Origin: Mycobacteriaceae bacterium
Lineage (GTDB): Bacteria > Actinomycetota > Actinomycetes > Mycobacteriales > Mycobacteriaceae
Length of the DNA stretch: 47,878 nucleotides
Direction of reading: 5' to 3'
Assembly (NCBI GenBank): GCA_019751635.1
Contig: JAIENC010000139.1
Span: forward strand, 1-47,878
Shown: positions 26,364-35,667 of the stretch, piece after piece
Position numbering within the stretch: position 1 is the first letter of the stretch
Layout: the number at the start of each line of letters is the position of its first letter
Notes under the pieces: model-generated
What the model saw: the letters and a program-made list of their open reading frames with translations, nothing else
Database searches by the model: none
Told to the model about the DNA's origin: nothing
Program-made: the position numbers and the translations under genes

Positions 26364-29168
26364 ATGATGCGCCTGAGCAGTAGCCTGCGCAGATTCCGCT
26401 GGCTGGTTTTCACAGGCTGGCTGCTCCTGTTGGTGCCAGCGGGCTATCTGGCGGTAACCCAGTCCGGCAATCTCACCGGCGGTGGGTTCGAGGTGGCGGG
26501 CTCACAGTCGTTGAATGTGCACAACATTCTCGAGGAGCACTACCCCGAACAGGGCGCCTCCCCGTTGGCGTTGGTGGCGGCACCCCGCGCAGACGCCAGT
26601 TATCAGGACATGAATGCCGCTGTCGCACTGCTGAAACAGGTTGCCACCGAGGTGCCTAGCGTGTCCGTAGTTACCGATACACAACAACCAGCCCCACAAC
26701 CGGACCGCCCGTACGTAGTCACGTTGCGGCTGGATTACAACAACACCGGCGCCAGTGATGTGGCCAAAAAAATTCGGGAAAAAATCGGTGTCCGTGGCGA
26801 TCAGCCTGGTCAGATCGACAACGGACATGTCCGGTTGTACGTCATTGGGCAAGGAGCGATCAGCGCAGCCGCAGCGGCCAACACCAAACACGATATCGCC
26901 GCCGCGGAACGCTGGAATCTGCCGATCATCATGATCGTCTTGCTCGCCGTCTTTGGGTCGCTAGCCGCCGCAGCAATCCCGTTGACCCTCGGCATCTGCA
27001 CAGTAGTGATCACTATGGGTCTTGTTGAGCTGTTGTCAACTTTCACCACCATGTCGGTGTTCGTTACCTCAACAGTGTCCATGTTCGGCATTGCGCTGGC
27101 CGTGGACTACTCGCTGTTCATTTTGATGCGTTTCCGGGAGGAGCTGCGCACCGGGCGTGATCCGCGGGCGGCTGTGGACGCGGCGATGGCCACCTCCGGA
27201 TTAGCGGTAGTGCTGTCTGGCATGACCGTCATCGCTTCTCTGACCGGAATCTATCTGATCGCTACCCCGGCACTGATCTCGATGGCCACCGGGGCAATCC
27301 TTGCGGTTGCCGTGGCGATGTTGACGTCAGTCACCTTGACACCGGCGGCACTGGCCACATTCGGACGGGCGGCCGCGCAGAGATCCACTCTGCTGCGCTG
27401 GTCACGTCAGCCTGAGCACACTCAGTCACGGTTCTGGACCAACTGGATCGGTTGGGTGATGCGCCGACCATGGGTGTCAGCCCTGGCCGCATCGGCATTT
27501 CTGCTCGCCTTAGCCATACCAGCGGGATCAATGGTGTTAGGCAATAGTTTGCTGCGCCAATTCGATTCATCACATGAGATCCGCGGTGGTGTGGCCGCCG
27601 CCGCTGAAGCCCTGGGACCCGGTGCGCTAGGACCTATCCAAATTTTGGTGAGTTTCCCGGATAGTGCTGCGTCAGCACCGAAAAACCGCGAAGCTATTGC
27701 GGCAATCCGGCGCGAAATCGCCCACGCACCCAACATCGCATCGGTGGCACTGCCGGTATTCGCCGACGATAACCGCAGCGCCTTGTTGTCCACGGTGTTG
27801 TCGGTGGATCCCGACGGCATGAGCGCCCGGGCAAATATCGGCTGGCTGCGGACACATCTGCCACGAACGGCTGGCATCGGTTCGGCGCAGATTGACGTCG
27901 GTGGCTCTACCGCGTTGATCAAAGATTTTGATGATTGGGTATCCCGGACCGAACCGTTTGTGTTGGGGTTCGTCGCACTGATCGCGTTCGTGATGTTGCT
28001 GATCTCGATTCATTCGGTGTTTCTGGCGCTCAAAGGCGTGTTGATGACGCTGCTGTCGGTGGCTGCCGCGTACGGCAGTCTGGTGATGGTGTTTCAGTGG
28101 GGCTGGCTGGAAAAACTCGGATTCGCACAGATCAGTTCAATCGACAGCACCGTTCCCCCACTGGTATTAGCGATGACCTTCGGGTTATCTATGGACTACG
28201 AGATCTTTCTGCTGACCCGCATTCGGGAACGTTTCTTACAATCGGGCGATACCCATGACGCGGTGGCCTACGGTGTGCGAACCAGCGCTCGCACTATCAC
28301 CAGCGCCGCGCTGATCATGATCGCGGTGTTTATTGGCTTCGCCTTCGCGGGCATGCCGTTGGTTGCGGAGATAGGTGTAGCCTGCGCGGTTGCCATCGCC
28401 GTAGACGCCACCGTGGTGCGGCTCGTGCTGGTACCGGCGCTGATGGCGATGCTGGCGCACTGGAATTGGTGGCTGCCGCCCTGGCTGGAACGGATCCTGC
28501 CCTCAGTCGACGTCGAAAAAGCCCTGCCGCTCACCGAACGCGGCGATGTCGTAGTTATTCCCGACGATATGCACGCATCGGTGGCCGCCAGCGCAGATCT
28601 GCCGATGGTGCGCAAATCGGCGGCACAGTTCAAACGCCTAGCCCCGAACACCCTGCCTGGTTCCGACCCCTTCGACCGCCCGGTATACCTGGTCTCCCAG
28701 TGGCGTGATCGACTGGCTATCGCCCTTGATGCGTTGCATGTCGAAACCGACCTGAATGAGCCGTACTACCGGCGAAGCAGCCCCGTAGAGACAACCATCA
28801 TGCAACTGCCCACCGGTGCTCGACTGCACATCCCAACCGGCGCAGAAACGCTTCGATTTAAAAGTTATTTGATCTTGGTCCGCAATAGCAGCCACGACTA
28901 CGCCGAATTCGCTGAACTGGTCAACACGATGGGGCCCGAAACCGCCGCAGCGGTACTGACCGGCATCGATAGGTATTACTGTTATCAACCATCCAGCCAG
29001 CATAGGATCGCCACTAAGATGGCGAACCGGCTCGCCGATCCGCGTCCCAGTGATCTCCTTGACGATCGGTACCCCGGACCGGATGCCTGGACGGACTGGA
29101 CAGACTGGACACAAGTCAGGCAGCACTGCCTATCAGTGGCCGTAGCGATGCTGGCGGAGGCGAGGTGA
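26364..29168 (+). CDS. mmpL11: RND-family lipid exporter MmpL11
   Basis: 934 residues from the tandem ATGs at 26364/26367 (MMRLSSSLRRFRW), matching the start of Mtb MmpL11 (Rv0202c, about 966 residues). MmpL11 exports monomeromycolyl diacylglycerol and mycolate ester wax for biofilm and envelope integrity, and has been linked with haem uptake. Twelve transmembrane helices and two porter domains are present. The proton-relay pairs are Asp248-Tyr249 (LAVDYSLF) and Asp611-Tyr612 (LSMDYEIF). A long cytosolic C-terminal domain follows, ending with a short TDWTDWT repeat. The frame continues upstream to 26097, but that part overlaps the YbhN-like gene. The stop overlaps the next start by four bases. 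Confidence 0.95.
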   Translation: MMRLSSSLRRFRWLVFTGWLLLLVPAGYLAVTQSGNLTGGGFEVAGSQSLNVHNILEEHYPEQGASPLALVAAPRADASYQDMNAAVALLKQVATEVPSVSVVTDTQQPAPQPDRPYVVTLRLDYNNTGASDVAKKIREKIGVRGDQPGQIDNGHVRLYVIGQGAISAAAAANTKHDIAAAERWNLPIIMIVLLAVFGSLAAAAIPLTLGICTVVITMGLVELLSTFTTMSVFVTSTVSMFGIALAVDYSLFILMRFREELRTGRDPRAAVDAAMATSGLAVVLSGMTVIASLTGIYLIATPALISMATGAILAVAVAMLTSVTLTPAALATFGRAAAQRSTLLRWSRQPEHTQSRFWTNWIGWVMRRPWVSALAASAFLLALAIPAGSMVLGNSLLRQFDSSHEIRGGVAAAAEALGPGALGPIQILVSFPDSAASAPKNREAIAAIRREIAHAPNIASVALPVFADDNRSALLSTVLSVDPDGMSARANIGWLRTHLPRTAGIGSAQIDVGGSTALIKDFDDWVSRTEPFVLGFVALIAFVMLLISIHSVFLALKGVLMTLLSVAAAYGSLVMVFQWGWLEKLGFAQISSIDSTVPPLVLAMTFGLSMDYEIFLLTRIRERFLQSGDTHDAVAYGVRTSARTITSAALIMIAVFIGFAFAGMPLVAEIGVACAVAIAVDATVVRLVLVPALMAMLAHWNWWLPPWLERILPSVDVEKALPLTERGDVVVIPDDMHASVAASADLPMVRKSAAQFKRLAPNTLPGSDPFDRPVYLVSQWRDRLAIALDALHVETDLNEPYYRRSSPVETTIMQLPTGARLHIPTGAETLRFKSYLILVRNSSHDYAEFAELVNTMGPETAAAVLTGIDRYYCYQPSSQHRIATKMANRLADPRPSDLLDDRYPGPDAWTDWTDWTQVRQHCLSVAVAMLAEAR
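29094..29111 (+). repeat. Two tandem copies of GACTGGACA inside mmpL11
   Basis: Two identical 9-base units give the TDWTDWT tract near the MmpL11 C-terminus. The length could vary between strains without breaking the frame. Confidence 0.8.
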
Positions 29169-29665
29169 CGTTGACACCGAACCGACACTCCGGGCCGGCA
29201 CCGCAGCGCCCCTCTCCAGATCAACGCCCCGAAGTCCCCGGCGGACCGGTCGAGTTCTGGTCCACCGCTGCCATCGGCTCAGCGCTCAAAAACGGTGACA
29301 TCGCCACCTGGCAGCAGATTGCCGCGGCACTAAACCGTGACCCGTACGGACGAACCGCGCGGCAGGTCGAAGAAGTCCTCACGGTGACCGGACAGCACGG
29401 CATCAGCAACGCTTTGCGCGAAGTGCTTGACCGCGCCCGGATGCAGCTCGAGGCCGACGAACGCCACGAGGTGGCTCAGCACATTCGGCTACTCATGGAT
29501 CGCTCAGGCTTGACGCTGCAAGAATTTGCATCCCGCATCGGGGTACCCAGCTCAGCCCTGGCTGACTACCTCAACGCCAAGACCAGCCCGGCCGCGTCAA
29601 TGATGGTCCGCATGCGTCGCTTGTCTGATCGTTTCGTCAAACAACGAACCGAGCGTTTCCCCTAA
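29165..29665 (+). CDS. Small helix-turn-helix protein, Rv0201c-like
   Basis: 166 residues. The GTG start overlaps the mmpL11 stop by four bases (GTGA), so translation is coupled. The C-terminal half holds a Cro/XRE-type helix-turn-helix, LTLQEFASRIGVPSSALADYL, within about residues 118-140. The N-terminal half, with EFWSTAAIGSALKNGDIATWQQIAAALNRDPYGRTARQVEEVL, is helical and unlike known domains that I recognise. It matches Mtb Rv0201c by position. It could regulate the mmpL locus or act post-translationally; nothing in the sequence identifies a target. The gene is convergent with omamB, with two bases between stops. Confidence 0.8.
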   Translation: MTLTPNRHSGPAPQRPSPDQRPEVPGGPVEFWSTAAIGSALKNGDIATWQQIAAALNRDPYGRTARQVEEVLTVTGQHGISNALREVLDRARMQLEADERHEVAQHIRLLMDRSGLTLQEFASRIGVPSSALADYLNAKTSPAASMMVRMRRLSDRFVKQRTERFP

Positions 29666-29667
29666 CG

Positions 29668-30357
29668 CTAACGGGAGTTAATCGGCGACAAATCAAGCAC
29701 CAGCCAGCCCCCATTACGCTTGGTCAACGTCACCCGTAACGCGGGAGCCGCCTGCGTGGGCGGCTGGCCAGGGACACTCTGGGTGACTCGCACGATTACC
29801 GCCACGCTGGCCGCAGCTGGCCCGATCGCCTCCACGCCTGCCGCCAGCGTTGCCGCCGACGCAGTGATATGGCGTTGAGCCAGATCGGCGGTGGATTTGG
29901 CGTACTGCTCGGTAAATGTTTTCTGCTGCTCCGGCACCATCATTGCCACAGCCCGGTCCACCGAGGCGGAGGGCGCACCCGGCACGAACGTCGCCGCCGC
30001 CTCCGCCATACCGCTAGCTACCTGAACCGCTTGTCGAGAATCCCGGGTGAAGTCACGGTCCGCTAACGCCCAGTGGCTGAATCCGGTCAGCACCGCCGCC
30101 ACTACCGCAGTGGTGCAGCACAGCACAACAGCCAACCGCAGCACAGCAGCCTCGTCGTCGGTACCGACAGTCACCGAATCCCGGCGCCATAAGACGAAGT
30201 TGACCGCAATGCCTTCGATGATCAGCAGCACTAACACTGAGCACGCCGATACCCACCACAGTGGCCAACCGAGGACTACCCCGATTGCCAGCAGTGCCGC
30301 CATCGCTACCAGCGGCGCAGCGAGATCGAAGACCAGCAGACGCCACAGATTCCTCAC
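29668..30357 (-). CDS. omamB: Mce-associated membrane protein OmamB (Rv0200-like)
   Basis: 229 residues, the same length as Mtb Rv0200. Three hydrophobic helices are seen in the first 110 residues (about 10-32, 36-55 and 73-97). An extracytoplasmic mixed alpha/beta domain follows and ends with TLTKRNGGWLVLDLSPINSR, the pattern of Mce-associated (Mas) proteins. Such orphaned Mce-associated membrane proteins help stabilise the Mce lipid transporters that import fatty acids and cholesterol. The GTG start overlaps the omamA stop by four bases, so the two form an operon. Function is taken from the family; nothing catalytic is expected. Confidence 0.85.
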   Translation of the reverse strand: MRNLWRLLVFDLAAPLVAMAALLAIGVVLGWPLWWVSACSVLVLLIIEGIAVNFVLWRRDSVTVGTDDEAAVLRLAVVLCCTTAVVAAVLTGFSHWALADRDFTRDSRQAVQVASGMAEAAATFVPGAPSASVDRAVAMMVPEQQKTFTEQYAKSTADLAQRHITASAATLAAGVEAIGPAAASVAVIVRVTQSVPGQPPTQAAPALRVTLTKRNGGWLVLDLSPINSR

Positions 30358-30950
30358 CGAATCGACTCCAGCCCGCAGATCATCGGCGTGCCGTCCACGT
30401 CGGAGACCTTGAGCCGCAAATTCCAGTGCACTGTCTGCGGTTTTCCGCCGACATTCTCACTCACCGACGTGGCCACCACCAGCACCGTATCGGTGCGGGT
30501 GGCAAACGTCGGGGCGGGTGAAGGTGGAGCTGGCGGCGGCGTGGACGGGTGAGCGCCGGAGGCGGCGTCGAGGTCATGGTGCAGCGTCTCAATCGCTACC
30601 GCTTCAACTCGGCCGGTGCTGTGTGACTGCAGCCGTTGTACCACCTGCCGGTAAGGCTGCACGGTGGACTCGAAGTCGATGTTGAGTTGACCCACCGTTG
30701 CGGTATGCAGCTTTTGCAAGCTCGCGTCGATGTTGTCGGTGTTCATGTTGATCAGCACACCCGTCCAGTCCAGGGCGGTCTGCATGACCCGGCTTAAATA
30801 GGCGCGTTCATCAAGCTGGCGGTGATGCGCCCACCAGAGGTTTGCGCCGAAAACCAGTGCCACAACCGAGACCACCCCTAACACAGCCGACGCGATCCCG
30901 TACCCGGAAAAGATGCGTCCACCTGATGGTTCGGCAGTGGAATCAGGCAT
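30354..30950 (-). CDS. omamA: Mce-associated membrane protein OmamA (Rv0199-like)
   Basis: 198 residues with one N-terminal transmembrane helix (about 17-37: ASAVLGVVSVVALVFGANLWW) followed by an exported domain. The domain has the Mas-family helical region (SRVMQTALDWTGVLINM) and beta strands. In Mtb, OmamA (Rv0199, 219 residues) stabilises Mce1 and Mce4 complexes and supports fatty-acid and cholesterol import. This copy is about 20 residues shorter, mainly at the termini. The start ATG 30950 follows a TACCCT -10 seven bases upstream. It is divergent from zmp1, with 72 bases between the starts, and is followed by omamB with a four-base overlap. A Pro-rich linker (STPPPAPPSPAPT) is unusual and lies between two strands. 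Confidence 0.88.
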   Translation of the reverse strand: MPDSTAEPSGGRIFSGYGIASAVLGVVSVVALVFGANLWWAHHRQLDERAYLSRVMQTALDWTGVLINMNTDNIDASLQKLHTATVGQLNIDFESTVQPYRQVVQRLQSHSTGRVEAVAIETLHHDLDAASGAHPSTPPPAPPSPAPTFATRTDTVLVVATSVSENVGGKPQTVHWNLRLKVSDVDGTPMICGLESIR

Positions 30951-30957
30951 GGCCGAG

Positions 30958-30963
30958 AGGGTA
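30958..30963 (-). promoter_or_regulatory. Candidate -10 box (TACCCT) of the omamA-omamB operon
   Basis: On the minus strand TACCCT fits TANNNT and ends 7 bases before the ATG at 30950. Leaderless transcription is inferred. Confidence 0.5.
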
Positions 30964-31022
30964 CCTCTGCCGAATCATGGTCTGCCCGGCTGGTAGCGCC
31001 GCGGCGATGGAAAAATAGCGGC

Positions 31023-33008
31023 GTGACAACTCAGGCCAGCCGCTCAGGTATCGACCTGCGCTATCGGGATACCACTATCAGGGCCCAAGACGACCTCTTT
31101 GGTCATGTGAATGGCAGATGGCTCGCCGACTATGAGATCCCCGCAGATCGGGCCACCGACGGTGCGTTCCGCTTGCTGTTTGACCGCTCCGAAGAGCAGG
31201 TGCGTGAGCTGATCGCCGAAGCCAGTCAGAGCCATCCGGCTATCGGCACCGATGAACAACGAATCGGCGACCTCTACGCCAGCTTCCTCGACGAGCAAGC
31301 CGTCGAACATCGGGGGGTGCAACCTCTGCTTGATGAATTGGCGCTGATTGACCACGCCGCCGATACCGACACCTTGGCCTGCGTTATCGGCACGCTGCAA
31401 CGCACCGGAGTGGCTGGTGGAGTTGGGGTGTACATCGACACCGATGCCAAAAACTCCAGCCGGTATCTCGCCTACCTCACCCAGTCCGGCATCGGGCTGC
31501 CCGACGAGTCCTACTACCGCGATGCGCAACACGCCGACGTACTCGCGGCTTACCCGCAACACATCGCCCGGATGTTTGATCTGGTTTACGGTGGTGGCCC
31601 CGAGCGGCACCGCGATACCGCGCAGCGCATTGTTGCGCTCGAGTCGCAACTTGCCGCCGCGCACTGGGACGTGGTCAAGCGCCGCGATGCCGAACTCTCT
31701 TACAACCTGCGTAGCTTCGCCGACCTGAGACGCGATGCACCCGGCTTCGACTGGACTGGCTGGTTGTGCAACCTAGGCAGTTCGCCGGACTCGGCACGGG
31801 AAGTGGTACTGCGTCAACCGGATTATCTCAGCGCGTTTGCCGCTTTATGGAGCAACGCGGACCTCGAAGATTGGAAACGCTGGGCACGGTGGCGGTTGAT
31901 CCATGCGCGGGCCGGCTTGTTGCCGGATGCTCTGGTCGCCGAGGACTTCGCGTTCTATGGCCGCGTACTCACTGGCGCCGAGCAGGTTCGTGACCGCTGG
32001 AAACGCGGGGTAGCGCTGGTGGAGAGCCTGATCGGTGATGCTGTCGGCAAACTTTACGTGCAGCGCCACTTCCCACCGGAAGCCAAAGCCCGCATCGACA
32101 CCCTGGTGCACAATCTGCGTGAGGCGTATCGGATCAGCATCAACCACCTGGACTGGATGACTCCTCAAACCCGGCAGCGTGCGTTGGCCAAGTTGGACAC
32201 ATTCACCGCAAAAGTCGGCTACCCGAAAAACTGGCGCGACTATTCCGCACTGGTGATCGACCGCAGTGACCTCTACAGCAACTATCAACGCGGATACGCG
32301 GTGAACTACGACCGCGAATTAGCCAAGCTCGGCGAGCCAGTAGATCGCGACGAGTGGTTCATGACGCCACAGACCGTTAACGCCTACTACAACCCGGGAA
32401 TGAACGAAATCGTCTTTCCGGCAGCTATTTTGCAACCACCGTTCTTCGATGCACAGGCCGATGACGCTGCCAATTACGGCGGTATCGGTGCGGTGATCGG
32501 GCATGAGATCGGCCACGGATTTGATGACCAAGGCGCCAAATATGACGGCGCGGGGAATCTCGTCGACTGGTGGACCGATGCGGACCGGACCGAATTTAGT
32601 GCGCGTACCACAGCGCTGATTGAGCAGTACGACGCCTACACTCCCCGCGGCTTGAGCCAGGACTACCACGTCAATGGCGCGTTTACCGTCGGCGAGAACA
32701 TCGGCGACCTCGGCGGGCTCGCGATTGCTTTATTGGCGTATGAACTATCGCTGAATAAGCAACCCGCACCGGTCTTAGATGGTCTCACCGGCCTGCAGCG
32801 CGTGTTTTTCGGCTGGGCGCAAGTGTGGCGTACCAAAGCGCGCACCGAAGAGGCCATTCGGCGGCTATCGGTCGATCCGCACTCCCCAGCAGAGTTTCGA
32901 TGCAACGGTGTCATCCGCAATATCGATGCTTTCTATGAAGCCTTCGACGTCACCCCTGACGATGCACTTTTCCTGGACCCGCACCACCGAATCAAAATTT
33001 GGAACTGA
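31023..33008 (+). CDS. zmp1: Zinc metalloprotease Zmp1 (M13 family)
   Basis: 661 residues (663 in Mtb Rv0198c). M13 (neprilysin-like) endopeptidase. The zinc ligands are His494 and His498 in the HEIGH motif, with catalytic Glu495, and Glu558 in the GENIGDLGG motif. The substrate-positioning NAYY (NAYYNPGMNEIVFPAA) and the conserved C-terminal sequence around Arg-Val-x-G-W (RVFFGWAQVW) are present. No signal peptide is visible, as in Mtb Zmp1, which is nevertheless found outside the cell. Mtb Zmp1 has been linked to blocking inflammasome activation and phagosome maturation. The GTG start is the only one near the family length; no strong Shine-Dalgarno is seen. A permease gene follows 13 bases downstream. 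Confidence 0.96.
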   Translation: MTTQASRSGIDLRYRDTTIRAQDDLFGHVNGRWLADYEIPADRATDGAFRLLFDRSEEQVRELIAEASQSHPAIGTDEQRIGDLYASFLDEQAVEHRGVQPLLDELALIDHAADTDTLACVIGTLQRTGVAGGVGVYIDTDAKNSSRYLAYLTQSGIGLPDESYYRDAQHADVLAAYPQHIARMFDLVYGGGPERHRDTAQRIVALESQLAAAHWDVVKRRDAELSYNLRSFADLRRDAPGFDWTGWLCNLGSSPDSAREVVLRQPDYLSAFAALWSNADLEDWKRWARWRLIHARAGLLPDALVAEDFAFYGRVLTGAEQVRDRWKRGVALVESLIGDAVGKLYVQRHFPPEAKARIDTLVHNLREAYRISINHLDWMTPQTRQRALAKLDTFTAKVGYPKNWRDYSALVIDRSDLYSNYQRGYAVNYDRELAKLGEPVDRDEWFMTPQTVNAYYNPGMNEIVFPAAILQPPFFDAQADDAANYGGIGAVIGHEIGHGFDDQGAKYDGAGNLVDWWTDADRTEFSARTTALIEQYDAYTPRGLSQDYHVNGAFTVGENIGDLGGLAIALLAYELSLNKQPAPVLDGLTGLQRVFFGWAQVWRTKARTEEAIRRLSVDPHSPAEFRCNGVIRNIDAFYEAFDVTPDDALFLDPHHRIKIWN

Positions 33009-33021
33009 AAGAACTAAAAAA

Positions 33022-34524
33022 TTGGCAACCACCGACCCCGACGAAGCCCAGCTCGCCGCCCTTGGGTACTCCGGCGATTTCCATCGTTCAATGAGTTTGT
33101 TCGCGAATCTATCGCTCGGATTCACGTATTTATCACCGCTAGTCGCGGTGTACTCGTTGTTTGCCTTCAGCCTCCGACTAGGTGGCCCTCCGTCGATATG
33201 GTGGATCATCATCGCCGGCTGCGGCCAAACCGCTGTTGCGCTGGTTATGGGTGAAGTCGTTTCGCAGTATCCACTTGCGGGGGGCATCTATCCGTGGACA
33301 CGACGCCTGTGGGGGCGGCGGTACGCGTGGGTGGTGTCCTGGATCTATCTCTGTGCGGTGATTGTCACGGTGACCTCGGTCGCTGAATTCAGTGCGGGTT
33401 TTATCGAGCCGCTGCTGGGTATTGCGCCATCCGCGTTAGCTGATCTCGTCGCGGCTTCGGCATTGCTGCTGACGGCGTTGGCGTTCAATTTCGCCGGCAC
33501 CCGGATGTTAGCCCGGATCGCCAAGATTGGGTTGGCGGCCGAGCTGATTGGCGTTATCGCATTGGGCATTTTCTTGCTCTTTTTCAAAAGATGTCAACCA
33601 TTTTCGGTGCTCACCGACTCCTTAGGAGCCGGCGAGCACCGACCGTATCTAGTGGCTTTCCTGGGCGCCGCGTTGACAGGATTGTTCCTGTTCTACGGCT
33701 TTGAGGCGTGTGGAGATGTCGCCGAAGAAGTCATTAACCCCGGGCGCCGCATCCCGCAAGCGATGCTTTTGACCATCCTGATCGGCGGCGTGTCGGCGAT
33801 GTTGTCTTATGCCGGTTATGTGTTGGCTGCACCGAATCTTCAAGACATTGTTCAGGGCGCTGAACCGAATCCCATTCCCGCGATTCTTCATTCCGCTTTG
33901 GGATCCGCCGGGTCTAAAGGATTTCTGCTGATTGCCATTACCGCTTTCATTTCTTGCGTGCTATCCCTGCAGGCCGCCGCCAGCCGACTGCTGTACTCGT
34001 TCGCACGGGATCGCATGCTGCCCGGCAGCACCTGGCTGGCCCACATGTCCGATAAACACAAAGTGCCTACCCATGCCTTGCTGATCGCCTGTCTGGTGCC
34101 GATCGCCGTGTGTGTGTCGGTGTATGTGTATCCGACTGCGTTGTCGCGGATCACCGCTTTCGCGGTGCTGGGTATCTACCTTGCGTTTCAGGCCGTGGTG
34201 TTAGCCGCATTACGCCAGCGCATACGCGGGTGGCGGCCCGGTGGTGAGTGGACGCTAGGCCGCTGGGGCCTCACGGTGAATATTGCCGCTTTAAGCTACG
34301 GCATCGTGGCGATCGTGCTGTTGCTCGTTCCCACTCCCGACGCGCAGGGATTCCTGGATCGGTGGATTGTCGCTATCAGCATAGGAGTTGTTCTTGTCGC
34401 CGGACTTAGCTACCTGATCATCGGGCGCCCGGATCGTCATAGCGACGCTTATGGCGAAGGTGATGCTCGTGAAGTCGCTGACGCCTTGCGCCAGCGACGC
34501 AGCGAACACTGCACCCGCGTTTAA
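33022..34524 (+). CDS. Amino acid/amine permease, APC superfamily
   Basis: 500 residues from TTG 33022, just 13 bases after zmp1. ATG 33091 would be the first ATG but would remove the conserved N-terminal segment [22 protein letters not shown]. About twelve transmembrane helices are seen. The family signatures in helices 1 and 2 ([13 protein letters not shown] and [17 protein letters not shown]) match the amino acid/choline transporter branch (TC 2.A.3.4), as does [24 protein letters not shown]. Such proteins import amino acids, GABA or ethanolamine with protons; the substrate is unclear. In Mtb the stretch after zmp1 holds Rv0193c-Rv0197, so this gene marks a lineage difference. Its end overlaps the convergent L,D-transpeptidase gene by four bases. 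Confidence 0.87.
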   Translation: MATTDPDEAQLAALGYSGDFHRSMSLFANLSLGFTYLSPLVAVYSLFAFSLRLGGPPSIWWIIIAGCGQTAVALVMGEVVSQYPLAGGIYPWTRRLWGRRYAWVVSWIYLCAVIVTVTSVAEFSAGFIEPLLGIAPSALADLVAASALLLTALAFNFAGTRMLARIAKIGLAAELIGVIALGIFLLFFKRCQPFSVLTDSLGAGEHRPYLVAFLGAALTGLFLFYGFEACGDVAEEVINPGRRIPQAMLLTILIGGVSAMLSYAGYVLAAPNLQDIVQGAEPNPIPAILHSALGSAGSKGFLLIAITAFISCVLSLQAAASRLLYSFARDRMLPGSTWLAHMSDKHKVPTHALLIACLVPIAVCVSVYVYPTALSRITAFAVLGIYLAFQAVVLAALRQRIRGWRPGGEWTLGRWGLTVNIAALSYGIVAIVLLLVPTPDAQGFLDRWIVAISIGVVLVAGLSYLIIGRPDRHSDAYGEGDAREVADALRQRRSEHCTRV

Positions 34525-35468
34525 ATCTGCCAGTCCTGCGCGCCGTCGTTTTGGTTGTAGATACCGACGGAATTCTTGACCACGATCGGGTCACCGCTGC
34601 CAAAGTTGTCGTAGAACCATTTCGCGTTCGCCGGGCTGAGATTGATACAGCCGTGCGTGACGTCGCGTTTGCCTTGATCAGCGACCGACCACGGCGCGCT
34701 GTGCACAAAGTTGCCGCTGTTGTCGATCCGAACGGCGTCTTGCACCGTCACTTTGTAGCCCCACGCCGAGTTGACCGGGACCCCGTAAGTCGAGGAATCC
34801 ATCACCACAGTGGGCATTTTCTCTAACACGTAATAAGTGCCGTTAGGGGTTTGGTGGCCCCCAGCCGCCATCCCCATAGACATCGGAAAGGTTTTCTCCA
34901 CCACCTTATTGCGCGTAATAGTCAACTGATGCGTGGCGTCATCTGCTGTCGCTATTAACGCATCACCGACCCGAAAGCTTGATTTAGTGCCGGCCGCGTC
35001 GATATTCACCACAGTGTTTGCTGGCCAGAAATCTATCGGTCGCCACCGTAGTTGAGTCGGCGACATCCAGTAGTACTTGCCAGGTACAGGCGGAATCGAA
35101 GAAATATGGACCGCTTGTTCCGCCAGCGCAGTGTCAGCAATCGGTACCGCGAAGTTAATAATAATTGGCTTAGCTACACCCACTATCGCGCCGTTGATTG
35201 GGTTAAACGTCGGCGGGCGAAACGGCGGCTCGCCGATATACGGGGTGGGGTCCTGGCCGGCAGCGAAAGCACCAGGTAACGGCATAAACAGGTTTGGTGG
35301 CGCAGCCGGCGCCGAAGGCGACTCCACCTGTACTGGGTCCACCACCGAAGGATCAGTTGGCGCCGGATCCGGGTCAGCTAGCGCAGGGCCCGCACCAAAA
35401 ACCAAACACGCCACCAGCCCGATGCCGCTCACAGCGGCATAAGACATGCCGCCTAGCCAGCGAAACAT
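34521..35468 (-). CDS. L,D-transpeptidase (Rv0192/Ldt4-like)
   Basis: 315 residues from ATG 35468, which follows a GGGGG Shine-Dalgarno run by six bases; ATG 35474 is two codons upstream. The N-terminal segment is a signal peptide ([21 protein letters not shown]). Cleavage is likely after ALA near residue 31, though LVAC also fits a lipobox at Cys21. A Pro-rich linker (40-80) precedes an immunoglobulin-like domain ([12 protein letters not shown] to FRVGDALIA), then the YkuD catalytic domain. The active-site motif is THGCINLS, with nucleophile Cys274 and His272. Such enzymes form 3-3 peptidoglycan cross-links and are inhibited by carbapenems. Mtb Rv0192 is the positional match. The frame extends upstream to 35645, but that part carries no Shine-Dalgarno or signal sequence. 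Confidence 0.92.
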   Translation of the reverse strand: MFRWLGGMSYAAVSGIGLVACLVFGAGPALADPDPAPTDPSVVDPVQVESPSAPAAPPNLFMPLPGAFAAGQDPTPYIGEPPFRPPTFNPINGAIVGVAKPIIINFAVPIADTALAEQAVHISSIPPVPGKYYWMSPTQLRWRPIDFWPANTVVNIDAAGTKSSFRVGDALIATADDATHQLTITRNKVVEKTFPMSMGMAAGGHQTPNGTYYVLEKMPTVVMDSSTYGVPVNSAWGYKVTVQDAVRIDNSGNFVHSAPWSVADQGKRDVTHGCINLSPANAKWFYDNFGSGDPIVVKNSVGIYNQNDGAQDWQI

Positions 35469-35667
35469 AGTCATCCCCCTGTCGCGTTCTCGATTTTCTT
35501 CTGGCCCAGTGTGGCATAAAGCGACAAGCACACACCGGCAACGCAAAGCCACCAAACCGGGTACGCCGAGTGTGCAGATTGTGTGCGCTGATTCGTCCGG
35601 AATTGCACCACAACCTACACAGTGGGCGAAAGCAATTCCGGGCAACAGACCCCCTGAGAGAGGCGGG

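Noticed and set aside
32779-33021. An extension of the permease gene into zmp1
   Set aside because: It overlaps about 230 bases of zmp1 and encodes non-membrane sequence in a different frame; TTG 33022 keeps the full family N-terminus.
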